Below, piece after piece: positions 54,624 to 62,395 of a stretch of DNA of 64,000 nt. The position numbers and the translations under genes were made by a program. The notes under the pieces were generated by a model that was not told the DNA's origin, ran no database searches, and worked only from the letters and a program-made list of their open reading frames with translations. The stretch comes from CAVUCH01 sp963739995. Lineage in GTDB: Bacteria > Acidobacteriota > Vicinamibacteria > Vicinamibacterales > JAENWD01. Numbering within the stretch: position 1 is the first letter of the stretch; each line of letters begins with the position of its first letter. The stretch is from positions 5,839 to 69,838 of the forward strand of contig CAVUCH010000024.1 in assembly GCA_963739995.1 (NCBI GenBank), given 5' to 3'.

Positions 54624-55103
54624 TCAGCGATGATCGATTCTCTTTTGCACGGTGCTGACCATCGTTGTCTGCGGACTGCTGACGATCGTCCGGATTTCGT
54701 TTCCGTGATCGACAATGACCATTCGCTCCTCGATCGTGATGCCCGGTCCTGGCTGAAAGAGCGTGATCCCCGTGCAATCCGCGTTCACCTGATACGTCCC
54801 AGAGCCTGGGCGGTCGGGCACGATTCCGGTAACGGAGCCCTTGATGTTGTCGAGCTGTGTGAAAGAGCCAGCCCCGTCGTATGTGCGGACAACCACACCG
54901 ATGACGGTCTGGATTCCGCCACCGAGAGCAGGCGGAACCGGATTTGTACCCTGCATCTGAATTCCGTACGTGCCGCGGATCGAGCCCTCCGTGCAGTGAA
55001 AGCCCTTGTCCTCCTGCGCGATGGCGCTGCCGCTCGTCCCGGAGCCGCCGCCACCGACAATCAGAGCGACCAACGCAACCGCAATCAACACCTTTCGGAC
55101 CAT
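54624..55103 (-). CDS. Small secreted protein, unknown function
   Basis: 159 residues from the ATG at 55103, with AAGGAGG 5 nt upstream, a strong site. A signal peptide (V-L-I-A-V-A-L-V-A-L-I-V-G-G-G-G) precedes a beta-rich domain with C-T-E-G-S-I-R-G-T-Y-G-I-Q-M-Q-G near residues 36-51. D-G-A-G-S-F-T-Q-L-D and G-T-Y-Q-V-N-A-D-C-T-G follow. Two cysteines far apart may form a disulfide. The S-x-R-G-T-Y-G / G-T-Y-x-V-x-x-D-C-T-G pattern is common in secreted proteins of soil bacteria, but no role is known to me. It stands in a zone of gene remnants yet looks intact. Confidence 0.8.
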   Translation of the reverse strand: MVRKVLIAVALVALIVGGGGSGTSGSAIAQEDKGFHCTEGSIRGTYGIQMQGTNPVPPALGGGIQTVIGVVVRTYDGAGSFTQLDNIKGSVTGIVPDRPGSGTYQVNADCTGITLFQPGPGITIEERMVIVDHGNEIRTIVSSPQTTMVSTVQKRIDHR

Positions 55104-55154
55104 TGTCGCCTCCTTATTGTTCACGTCGGGCGGATATTACCTCAGCCGAAAGGC

Positions 55155-55310
55155 TCAAGCGACCTGAATCGAGCGCGCACCGGCGCCCACATCTTGCGTC
55201 ACACGTTCTGCTCGCACCTAGGTGATGCGGGGTGCAGCGATGCGGTCGGTTCAGGAACTGGTGGGTCACCGGGATCTGACCATGACCCAGCGGATGATCG
55301 CTCCCCTGCC
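55155..55310 (+). pseudogene. Tyrosine recombinase (integrase) remnant without catalytic tyrosine
   Basis: The first frame gives R-T-G-A-H-I-L-R-H-T-F-C-S-H-L, the conserved HxLRH box of tyrosine recombinases. A shifted frame from about 55213 gives M-R-G-A-A-M-R-S-V-Q-E-L-V-G-H-R-D-L-T-M and then T-Q-R. In intact relatives T-Q-R is followed by the nucleophilic Tyr; here the codon is absent and Met follows. One inserted base near 55212 separates the frames, and everything upstream of R-T-G is missing. It is a dead trace of an integrated element. Confidence 0.75.
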
Positions 55311-55313
55311 GGT

Positions 55314-56084
55314 TCAACCGGCGATCAGCGGTGCGACGATTGCCGTCGACCGCGCCAATGCCACGGCGTCAGGACCCGCTGGAAATCGAAGTTGCCCTGA
55401 TGGATCGTTGGCCGCGCGATACACCGCCTCGGCCACGTCGGACTCCGTCGTTACCGTCGTCCCATGCGCAAACGCGGCGAGGATCGGTTTCGCAAAAGCG
55501 GCGTACACCTCGGGAAAGAGGCCCTCCATGCGCGATCCGCCATTGCTCGTGAAGCGTGTGGTCGGCCCGTAGCCGGGTTCGACAAGTTTGACCCGCACGT
55601 TGAACGCCTCGAGTTCGTGCGCAAGGGATCCGGTGAACCCTTCGATCGCCATCTTGCTCGCGGTGTATGCGGCTGCCAGCGGCATCGGCGCCAGCGTCAC
55701 GCTCGATGTCACGTTCACGACAACACCGGATTTCCGCGCGCGAAGCTGCGGCAGCACCGCCTGCGTCATCGCCATCACGCCAAAGGTGTTGGTCTCGAAC
55801 ACCTCGCGCACCGTCGACATCGGCGTCGCCTCGAAGACACCGATGACCCCGATGCCTGCGTTGTTGACCAGTACGTCAATGGGCCCGGCCGTCTCGATCG
55901 CCGCGGCGATGCTCTGCGGCCGGGTGACGTCGAGTGCCAGAACGCGGAGGCGCTCGGATCGGGGCAGAATGTCTTCGCGCGGGGTTCGCATGGTGGCGAT
56001 CACGTGCCAGCCTAGTGCGTGGAAGTGGCGAGCGGTCTCCAGGCCGTAGCCGGAGGAGCATCCGGTGATAAGCACGGTCTTCAT
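55314..56084 (-). CDS. Short-chain dehydrogenase/reductase
   Basis: 256 residues from the ATG at 56084, with AAAAGGAG 7 nt upstream. The cofactor loop is T-G-C-S-S-G-Y-G near residues 6-13, followed by N-N-A-G-I-G near 75 and the catalytic Ser (V-T-S-S-V) and Y-T-A-S-K near 145. The sequence type (G-C-S-S-G-Y-G, then A-L-D-V-T) is common among oxidoreductases controlled by a divergent AraC-type gene, which is the case here. The substrate is unknown. A palindrome lies 16 bp upstream of the start codon. Confidence 0.93.
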   Translation of the reverse strand: MKTVLITGCSSGYGLETARHFHALGWHVIATMRTPREDILPRSERLRVLALDVTRPQSIAAAIETAGPIDVLVNNAGIGVIGVFEATPMSTVREVFETNTFGVMAMTQAVLPQLRARKSGVVVNVTSSVTLAPMPLAAAYTASKMAIEGFTGSLAHELEAFNVRVKLVEPGYGPTTRFTSNGGSRMEGLFPEVYAAFAKPILAAFAHGTTVTTESDVAEAVYRAANDPSGQLRFPAGPDAVALARSTAIVAPLIAG

Positions 56085-56100
56085 GACGACTCCTTTTGCG

Positions 56101-56119
56101 GGTCCAGATTCGCTGGACC
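56101..56119. promoter_or_regulatory. Palindromic operator candidate between SDR and AraC genes
   Basis: GGTCCAG-ATTCG-CTGGACC is a perfect 7-5-7 inverted repeat, 16 bp upstream of the SDR start codon and 85 bp from the AraC-type gene. It would overlap the SDR promoter. TACAAT at 56164-56169 could be the -10 of the regulator gene. Confidence 0.5.
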
Positions 56120-56204
56120 ACAATCGTGTTGCCGCTTACTATGACCGCTGGAATCCGGACGTTCTACAATCCTGAGTCCGCATTTCATTGGCGATCGTCC
56201 AGAG

Positions 56205-57125
56205 ATGAACGATCCACTCTCCGAAGTCATCACGCTGCTCCAGCCGCGTGCCGTGTTTTCGAGGCGCATCAGCGGCGCCGGCCGGTGGGGTGTCCGCTAT
56301 TCCGCCTTCGGTCAGCCGAGCTTCTGCGCCGTGCTGGAAGGCAGCTGCCTTCTAACGGTCGATGGCCACCGTCCACTGACACTCGAGGCCGGCGATTTCG
56401 TGCTGCTGCCGGCGACGCCGGGCTTTTCGATGTCGGGCTTCGAGCCGGTTCGGTTGGAGCGCTTCGACCCGAACGTGACGTCAAAGGTCCTCGGTGAAGT
56501 CCGCCATGGCACGCGCGGCGGGCGGCCCGATGTGCGATTGCTCGGCGGGTGGTTCGTCTTCAACTCGCCGGATACTGCGTTACTGGTGTCGCTGCTGCCG
56601 TCGCTCGTGCACGTGCGCGGCGTTGAGCGCCTCTCGACACTCGTGCGCCTCGTCGGCGAGGAAGCGAGCGAAGGGCGGTCGGGCCGCGACCTCGTGCTGA
56701 CACGCCTGGTGGAGGTGCTGCTCATCGAAGCGCTAAGGGCGGCGCCTGGTGAGGACGCGCCTCCTGGCCTACTGCGCGGGTTGACCGATGAGCGACTCGC
56801 GCCCGCAATACGCCAGATGCACGGCCAACTCGCACGTTCGTGGACGGTCGCCTTGCTCGCGAGGACCACCGCGCTGTCAAGGTCGGCGTTCTTCGAGCGC
56901 TTCACACGCACCGTCGGCCTGCCGCCGATGGAATACCTGCTCGCCTGGCGGATGGCGGTCGCGAAGGATTTGCTGCGACGGGAGGACCTCGCGCTTGCCG
57001 AAGTGGCGGAACGCGTCGGCTATGGGTCGGCGAGTACTTTCAGCACCGCGTTCAGCCGGCACGTGGGCCGGTCTCCGGGCCGGTACGCGCGCGAGGGTAA
57101 ACAGCGTGAAACGGGGCCACGCTGA
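56205..57125 (+). CDS. AraC-family transcriptional regulator (cupin type)
   Basis: 306 residues. The N-terminal cupin domain (about 10-190) has G-R-W-G-V-R-Y-S near residue 27, S-F-C-A-V-L-E-G-S-C-L-L and L-E-A-G-D-F-V-L-L-P near 60-70. The C-terminal pair of helix-turn-helix motifs (about 205-300) shows W-T-V-A-L-L-A-R-T-T-A-L-S-R-S-A-F-F near 215-235 and V-A-E-R-V-G-Y-G-S-A-S-T-F-S-T-A-F near 265-281. P-P-M-E-Y-L-L-A-W-R-M joins them. The family senses a small molecule and activates the divergent oxidoreductase gene. The palindrome in the 120-bp gap is the likely site. Confidence 0.92.
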   Translation: MNDPLSEVITLLQPRAVFSRRISGAGRWGVRYSAFGQPSFCAVLEGSCLLTVDGHRPLTLEAGDFVLLPATPGFSMSGFEPVRLERFDPNVTSKVLGEVRHGTRGGRPDVRLLGGWFVFNSPDTALLVSLLPSLVHVRGVERLSTLVRLVGEEASEGRSGRDLVLTRLVEVLLIEALRAAPGEDAPPGLLRGLTDERLAPAIRQMHGQLARSWTVALLARTTALSRSAFFERFTRTVGLPPMEYLLAWRMAVAKDLLRREDLALAEVAERVGYGSASTFSTAFSRHVGRSPGRYAREGKQRETGPR

Positions 57126-57204
57126 CTGTACCCCTTCGCCGCGCGCCCGATGATCTCCGAAGCGCTCGGACTTTCGGCAACGAAATTCGAAGGCTTTACC
57201 GGCT

Positions 57205-57351
57205 CCGCTCGAACGCAGCGTCTATCCGACGATTGGGGCGGGCTTGCAGTTCGTGATCAAACCCAAGGAGCGCATGAACGTGAATCTCGAGTACTCGCAG
57301 GGCATCGAAGACAACCGCGGCGTCTATCTGAAGCTTGGGTACGCGTGGTGA
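57205..57351 (+). pseudogene. Outer-membrane barrel protein remnant (C-terminal strands)
   Basis: A frame that ends at TGA 57349-57351 reads Y-P-T-I-G-A-G-L-Q-F-V-I-K-P-K-E-R, then V-N-L-E-Y-S-Q-G, and closes G-V-Y-L-K-L-G-Y-A-W. This is the end of a surface-antigen (Omp85/D15-like) or related barrel, with the final aromatic residue that serves as beta-signal. No start or earlier part is present; the region before 57205 belongs to no barrel. The fragment sits 25 bp before an exporter operon. Confidence 0.6.
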
Positions 57352-57376
57352 ATCGGCCCTCGGGAAGACTGTCACT

Positions 57377-58372
57377 ATGAGAAAAGTTCTCGTCCTGGCT
57401 GTCGTCGCCGTTGCGCTGGCGGCGGGTGCATTCTTCTTCTGGAGCCGGCGGGCCCCAGCGCCGCCCCAGGCGTTGACCCTGCACGGCAATGTGGACATCA
57501 GGCAGGTGTCGCTGGCGTTCGACGGTAGCGGACGGATTGCGGAGGTTCGCGCCGAGGAAGGAGACCATGTTCGAGCCGGCGCGGTCCTGGCGACCATCGA
57601 CACGCGAACGGTCGCGCTCCAGATCGACCAGGCAACCGCGCAGATCGAGGCGCAGGAACAGAACCTCCGGCGTCTCCGGAACGGTGCACGCCCGGAGGAA
57701 ATCCAGGAGGCGCGCAGCCGGCTGGCCACCGCGCAGGCGGAGGTCGCGCGCGCCACTGACGATCTCGCACGGCTGCAAGGCATCGCGGCGAAGACGCAGG
57801 GGCGCGGCGTCAGTCGGCAGGATCTCGATCGCGCGCAAAGTGCCGTCGTGACGGCGTCGTCACGGACGGACGAGCTCCGTGACGCGCTGCGTCTTGTGGA
57901 ATCCGGTTCGCGCCCGGAGGACATCGCCGGCGCTGAAGCGCAGGTCAAAGCGTCACGGGCGCAACTCGCGTTGCTGCGCCACCAGATCGAGTTGGGCGAA
58001 CTGAAAGCCCCGGTCGATGCGGTCGTGCGATCGCGTCTGCTCGAACCTGGGGACATGGCGACTCCGCAGCGGCCCGTCTTGACACTCGCGCTGACGCAGC
58101 CGAAATGGGTGCGCGTGTATGTGGCCGAGACCGACCTTGGCAAGGTTCGGGTGGGTCTGCCGGCTCGGATTCGCTCGGACGGTCAGTCCGAGGTGATCAC
58201 CGGCAAGATTTCGTTCATCGCCTCGACTGCGGAATTCACGCCCAAGTCCGTCGAGACCGAGGAGTTGCGGACCAGCCTCGTCTACGAAGTGCGGATCCTC
58301 GTGGACGATCCCACGGACATCCTTCGACTCGGTCAACCAGTGACCGTCGACATCGCCCGAGCCGGTGCATGA
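57377..58372 (+). CDS. HlyD-family membrane fusion protein of a YbhGFSR-like exporter
   Basis: 331 residues from the ATG at 57377. One N-terminal membrane anchor (about 3-22) precedes the first lipoyl half (L-H-G-N-V-D-I-R-Q-V-S-L-A-F near 34-47). A long alpha-helical hairpin follows (about 85-200, rich in Ala, Gln and Arg), then the second lipoyl half (G-E-L-K-A-P-V-D-A-V-V near 207) and a beta-barrel end. The protein links the inner-membrane pump to the outer-membrane channel. Its stop overlaps the next start (ATGA), so the operon is translationally coupled. Confidence 0.92.
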   Translation: MRKVLVLAVVAVALAAGAFFFWSRRAPAPPQALTLHGNVDIRQVSLAFDGSGRIAEVRAEEGDHVRAGAVLATIDTRTVALQIDQATAQIEAQEQNLRRLRNGARPEEIQEARSRLATAQAEVARATDDLARLQGIAAKTQGRGVSRQDLDRAQSAVVTASSRTDELRDALRLVESGSRPEDIAGAEAQVKASRAQLALLRHQIELGELKAPVDAVVRSRLLEPGDMATPQRPVLTLALTQPKWVRVYVAETDLGKVRVGLPARIRSDGQSEVITGKISFIASTAEFTPKSVETEELRTSLVYEVRILVDDPTDILRLGQPVTVDIARAGA

Positions 58373-60141
58373 CTGGCGCGCCCCTGACAATCGTGGCCGA
58401 GTCGCTGCGGAAGGCGTTTCCCGCGCCCGGCGGCGGCACGGTGCCGGCAGTGGACAACGTCTCGTTGTCGGTGCGGACCGGGGCGCTGACGGCTCTCGTG
58501 GGACCAGACGGTGCGGGCAAGACGACACTGATTCGGTTGGTGGCGGGACTGATGGCGCCAGACGCTGGACGCTTGCGGGTGCTCGACATCGACGTCGTGA
58601 AACGGCCGCAGGCGGTCCAGGATCGCATCAGTTACATGCCGCAGCGCTTTGGCCTCTACGAGGACCTCAGCGTTCAGGAGAACCTCGATCTGTACGCGGA
58701 TCTGCACGGCGTACCGCAGACGGTCCGGACGGAGCGCTTCGGTCGACTGCTCGAGATGACCGACCTGGCAGCCTTCACCGCGCGGCCGGCGGGCAAGCTG
58801 TCAGGCGGCATGAAACAGAAGCTGGGCCTGGCGTGCACGCTCGTTCGATCTCCGGACTTGCTGCTGCTCGACGAGCCGAGCGTCGGCGTCGATCCGCTGT
58901 CGCGACGAGAACTGTGGGCCATCGTGCAGCAGTTGGTGGAAGACGAGCAGCTGAGCGTGCTCATCAGCACGGCCTACATGGACGAAGCCGAACGGTGCGC
59001 GCAGGTTTTCGTGATGCACCAGGGTCAGATACTCAGCGAAGGCGCACCGGCCACGCTACGCACGCGCGCGCACGGCCTGACGTTCGTCGCCGCTCCACCG
59101 CCCGGCGAGCCGGCACGGCAGCTCCAGTCGCGCTTGTTCGATGCCGCCGACGTCGTGCTGGACGCGGTCCCGAAGGGCGGCGCCGTTCGCTTCATCCGCC
59201 AACCTGATTCGCCTTCCGAGCGCCTCCAGGAGTTGCTCGGAGCTGCGCGGCCTGAGCCACGTCCCGAAGAACTCGAGGACGCCTTCATGATGATGCTGCG
59301 CCAGCGCGACGAGCAGGCGCCGACCGGGCCTCCGCCCGCGGCCGTCACCCAGCCCCGGCCGGCGTCAGCTCCCAACGACCAACCGGCGATTGTGGTGCGC
59401 GATCTCGTCCGCATGTTCGGCGACTTCACTGCCGTCGCTCGGACGTCGTTCGATGTGCACCGCCGCGAGATCTTCGGGCTGCTCGGGCCTAACGGCGCCG
59501 GCAAGACCACCACGTTCCGCATGCTGTGTGGTCTCTTACCGGCCACCAGCGGTCATCTCGAAGTGGCCGGCGTGAACCTGCGCACGGCGCGGGCACAGGC
59601 CCGCGCACGCATTGGATACGTCTCTCAGAAGTTCGCGCTCTACGGAAACTTGAGCGTGCGGGCGAACCTCGAATTCTTCGGTGGCGCGTACGGACTCCGC
59701 GGCCGGGTGCTTCAGACGCGTGTCGCCGCGGCCCTGGAGCAGTTCGGATTGACCGGAGCAGCTCGCAGCGGAGAGTTGCCCGGGGGCTACAAACAGCGCC
59801 TCGCGATGGCAGCGGGGCTTCTGCACGAGCCGGACATCCTGTTCCTCGACGAGCCGACGAGCGGCATCGACCCGCTGGCGCGTCGCGCCTTCTGGCGGTC
59901 CATCACCGCGCTGGCCGAGCAAGGGGTCACCGTCATCATCACGACGCACTTCATGGAGGAAGCGGAGTATTGCGATCGAATCGCGATCCAGGACGCCGGC
60001 CGGCTGCTCGCGATCGGCACACCCGGTGACGTCCGTCAGCGCGCGGGCGCGGGCGTGGCCGACATGAACAGCGCCTTCATCGCCATCGTCGAACAGGCGC
60101 GCAGTGCCCGTGACTCCGAGACACCGGGGGCGAACGCATGA
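58369..60141 (+). CDS. Fused dual ABC ATPase (YbhF-like)
   Basis: 590 residues with two nucleotide-binding domains in one chain. Domain 1 (about 5-240) has G-P-D-G-A-G-K-T-T, the signature L-S-G-G-M-K-Q-K-L and L-L-L-L-D-E-P-S. Domain 2 (about 340-570) has G-P-N-G-A-G-K-T-T, L-P-G-G-Y-K-Q-R-L and I-L-F-L-D-E-P-T-S-G-I-D. The second signature has Pro where Ser is usual, so the two sites may differ in activity. An acidic/Pro-rich linker joins them. It energises the two permeases that follow. Start and stop codons both overlap neighbours. Confidence 0.94.
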   Translation: MTGAPLTIVAESLRKAFPAPGGGTVPAVDNVSLSVRTGALTALVGPDGAGKTTLIRLVAGLMAPDAGRLRVLDIDVVKRPQAVQDRISYMPQRFGLYEDLSVQENLDLYADLHGVPQTVRTERFGRLLEMTDLAAFTARPAGKLSGGMKQKLGLACTLVRSPDLLLLDEPSVGVDPLSRRELWAIVQQLVEDEQLSVLISTAYMDEAERCAQVFVMHQGQILSEGAPATLRTRAHGLTFVAAPPPGEPARQLQSRLFDAADVVLDAVPKGGAVRFIRQPDSPSERLQELLGAARPEPRPEELEDAFMMMLRQRDEQAPTGPPPAAVTQPRPASAPNDQPAIVVRDLVRMFGDFTAVARTSFDVHRREIFGLLGPNGAGKTTTFRMLCGLLPATSGHLEVAGVNLRTARAQARARIGYVSQKFALYGNLSVRANLEFFGGAYGLRGRVLQTRVAAALEQFGLTGAARSGELPGGYKQRLAMAAGLLHEPDILFLDEPTSGIDPLARRAFWRSITALAEQGVTVIITTHFMEEAEYCDRIAIQDAGRLLAIGTPGDVRQRAGAGVADMNSAFIAIVEQARSARDSETPGANA

Positions 60142-61262
60142 CGCCATTCGTGCGTCGATTCGTGGCGCTCCTCCGCAAGGAGACGCGCCAGCTTCTGCGG
60201 GATCGCAGCAACCTGGCCGTGGGCCTGGTCTTGCCGGTCGTGCTGATCCTGCTGTTCGGCTATGGCCTGTCGTTCGATGTTCGCGATGCGCCGGTCGGCA
60301 TCGTTCTCGAAGACCGGTCGCCGGAGGCGCGCGCCGTCGTGGCCGGACTCCAAGGGTCGCCATACATCGCTCCCGTGTGGCTCACCAACATGCCAGAGGC
60401 CGTCGAGCGGATGCGGCTTGGCGAGATTCGAGGGATCGTTCGCGTGCCGGTCGATTTCGCGCGACAGCTGTCCGCCGGCCACGCGCAGATTCAACTCGTG
60501 GTCAACGGCGTGGACACCAATACGGCCGCGACCATCGAGAGTTACGTGACTGGGGCGATTGGGATTTGGGCGCAGCGTCAGGCCGACCGCGCCGGGAACG
60601 CGGCCGGTGGGGTGGGCAGCGTCGTCGTGGTCCCCCGCATGTGGTTCAACGAAGCCTCGAGCAGCACCTGGTATCTCGTGCCGGGACTGCTGGTCCTGGT
60701 GCTCACGCTGATCGGCGCGTTTCTCACCTCCTTGCTCATCGCACGCGAATGGGAACGCGGCACGCTCGAAGCCCTCTTCGTCACGCCCGTGCGGCCGCTC
60801 GAGCTGGTGCTCGCCAAGCTCGCCCCCTATCTCGTCATCGGGACGATCGACTTGTTCGTGTGTCTCCTGGCCGCGCATTTCCTGTTCGAGGTGCCGATTC
60901 GAGGTTCGATGCTGGCGATCGTCGCGTCGTCGCTGCTCTACCTGACGGTGTCGCTGTCGCTCGGCCTGTTCATCTCCGGCGCGACGCGCAGCCAGTTTCT
61001 CGCGAGTCAGATGGCCCTGCTCGCCAGCTTCATGCCGGCGTTGATGCTCTCCGGGTTCATCTTCGACCTTCGGAACGCCCCCGTGGTTATTCAGATCGTC
61101 AGCCAGGTCCTGCCGGCGACGCACTTCATGGGGCTGTTGAAGACGCTGTTCCTGGCCGGCGACAACTGGGCGTTGGTCGCCCGCAACTGTTCCATCCTGG
61201 CGTTCTACGCGTTCATCCTGATCGCGGCGTCGCGACGGAGCCTGCGAAAGCGGCTGCTGTAA
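60138..61262 (+). CDS. ABC-2 type permease (YbhS-like)
   Basis: 374 residues. A membrane helix near 25-42 is followed by a large periplasmic domain (about 43-175: V-R-D-A-P-V-G-I-V-L-E-D) and five further helices from about 180 to the end. R-E-W-E-R-G-T-L-E-A-L near 205 and A-T-H-F-M near 330 are ABC-2 hallmarks. It forms the export path with the next gene, for drugs or other hydrophobic compounds in characterised relatives. The start overlaps the ATPase stop by 4 bp. Confidence 0.93.
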   Translation: MTPFVRRFVALLRKETRQLLRDRSNLAVGLVLPVVLILLFGYGLSFDVRDAPVGIVLEDRSPEARAVVAGLQGSPYIAPVWLTNMPEAVERMRLGEIRGIVRVPVDFARQLSAGHAQIQLVVNGVDTNTAATIESYVTGAIGIWAQRQADRAGNAAGGVGSVVVVPRMWFNEASSSTWYLVPGLLVLVLTLIGAFLTSLLIAREWERGTLEALFVTPVRPLELVLAKLAPYLVIGTIDLFVCLLAAHFLFEVPIRGSMLAIVASSLLYLTVSLSLGLFISGATRSQFLASQMALLASFMPALMLSGFIFDLRNAPVVIQIVSQVLPATHFMGLLKTLFLAGDNWALVARNCSILAFYAFILIAASRRSLRKRLL

Positions 61263-61266
61263 CGCC

Positions 61267-62379
61267 ATGCGTGCACTGGTCAGCTACATCGTGCGCGTCG
61301 GCTTTCTGTGCCGCAAAGAGCTGCTGGTGCTCCTGGCGGATCCACAGAGTCGCGCGATGATATTCCTGCCGGCCTTACTGCAGTCGCTGCTCTTCGGCTA
61401 TGGGGCGACGTACGATTTGACCAATGCGCCATACGCCGTGCTCGACCTGAGTCGCGGCGCCGCGTCGACGGCGCTGCTCGCGCGGGTCGACGGGACCGGG
61501 GTGTTCAACCGTGTCGCCACGCTCCGATCGGCGTCCGAGATCGCGGACGTCATCGACCGCGGCGACGCGCTGCTCGTGTTGAGTATTCCGGGCGACTTCG
61601 AGGCGCGGCTGGCCGCCGGACAGGCAGCGCCGCTGCAGCTGATCCTCGACGGCCGCAATTCGACCACGGCAGGCGCCGCCGCCGGCTACGTCGGCGCGAT
61701 CGTTGCCACGTACAACCGGACCTTGGGAGGCGCACCGGCGATCGCGGTCGAGCGTCGGGCGTGGTACAACCCGAACCTCGAATCGCGGTGGAACCTCATG
61801 CCGGCGCTGATTGGCGCGCTCAGCATGCTTCAGACGTTGCTCTTGTCCGCGTTGTCGGTCGCGCGAGAACGTGAGCAAGGCACCTTCGATCAACTGCTGG
61901 TGACGCCATTCACGCCGATGCAGATTCTGATCGGGAAGGCGTTGCCATCGATCCTGGTCGGACTCGTGCAGTCGACCACGATCTTCCTGATCATTCGCTT
62001 CTGGTTTCAGATTCCGATGAGTGGTTCGGTCTGGCTGCTTTACCTCGGCCTGTTCACCTTCACGGGCGCCGCCGTGGGTATCGGTCTCTCGATCTCGGCG
62101 TTGGCGGTGAGCATGCAGCAGGCCATGCTCTACACGTTCCTGTTGATCATGCCGTTGATGCTGCTCTCGGGGTTGATGTCGCCGGTCAGCAACATGCCGC
62201 GCGTCCTCCAGCTTCTGACGTACGCCAATCCGCTGCGGTTCGGGATGGACCTGGTGCGGCGCGTCTATCTCGAAGGCGCCGGCCTACGGGAGGTCGCCTT
62301 CGACTTCGTGCCGATGCTCGCCGTGGCAGGCATCACGCTGCCGCTCGCGGCCTGGCTGTTCCGGAATCGGTTGGCGTGA
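61267..62379 (+). CDS. ABC-2 type permease (YbhR-like)
   Basis: 370 residues, homologous to the preceding permease but divergent. It has F-L-P-A-L-L-Q-S-L-L-F-G-Y-G-A-T-Y-D near residues 36-53, a periplasmic domain (about 55-175) and A-R-E-R-E-Q-G-T-F-D-Q-L-L-V-T-P-F near 198-214. It closes with M-L-L-S-G-L-M-S-P and N-P-L-R-F. It starts 4 bp after the previous stop. The two probably make a heterodimer. Confidence 0.93.
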   Translation: MRALVSYIVRVGFLCRKELLVLLADPQSRAMIFLPALLQSLLFGYGATYDLTNAPYAVLDLSRGAASTALLARVDGTGVFNRVATLRSASEIADVIDRGDALLVLSIPGDFEARLAAGQAAPLQLILDGRNSTTAGAAAGYVGAIVATYNRTLGGAPAIAVERRAWYNPNLESRWNLMPALIGALSMLQTLLLSALSVAREREQGTFDQLLVTPFTPMQILIGKALPSILVGLVQSTTIFLIIRFWFQIPMSGSVWLLYLGLFTFTGAAVGIGLSISALAVSMQQAMLYTFLLIMPLMLLSGLMSPVSNMPRVLQLLTYANPLRFGMDLVRRVYLEGAGLREVAFDFVPMLAVAGITLPLAAWLFRNRLA

Positions 62380-62395
62380 GGGAGAGGAGCGCCCC

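Noticed and set aside
60036..61268. 410-codon minus-strand open frame opposite an ABC permease
   Set aside because: Shadow frame, highly charged and low in complexity.
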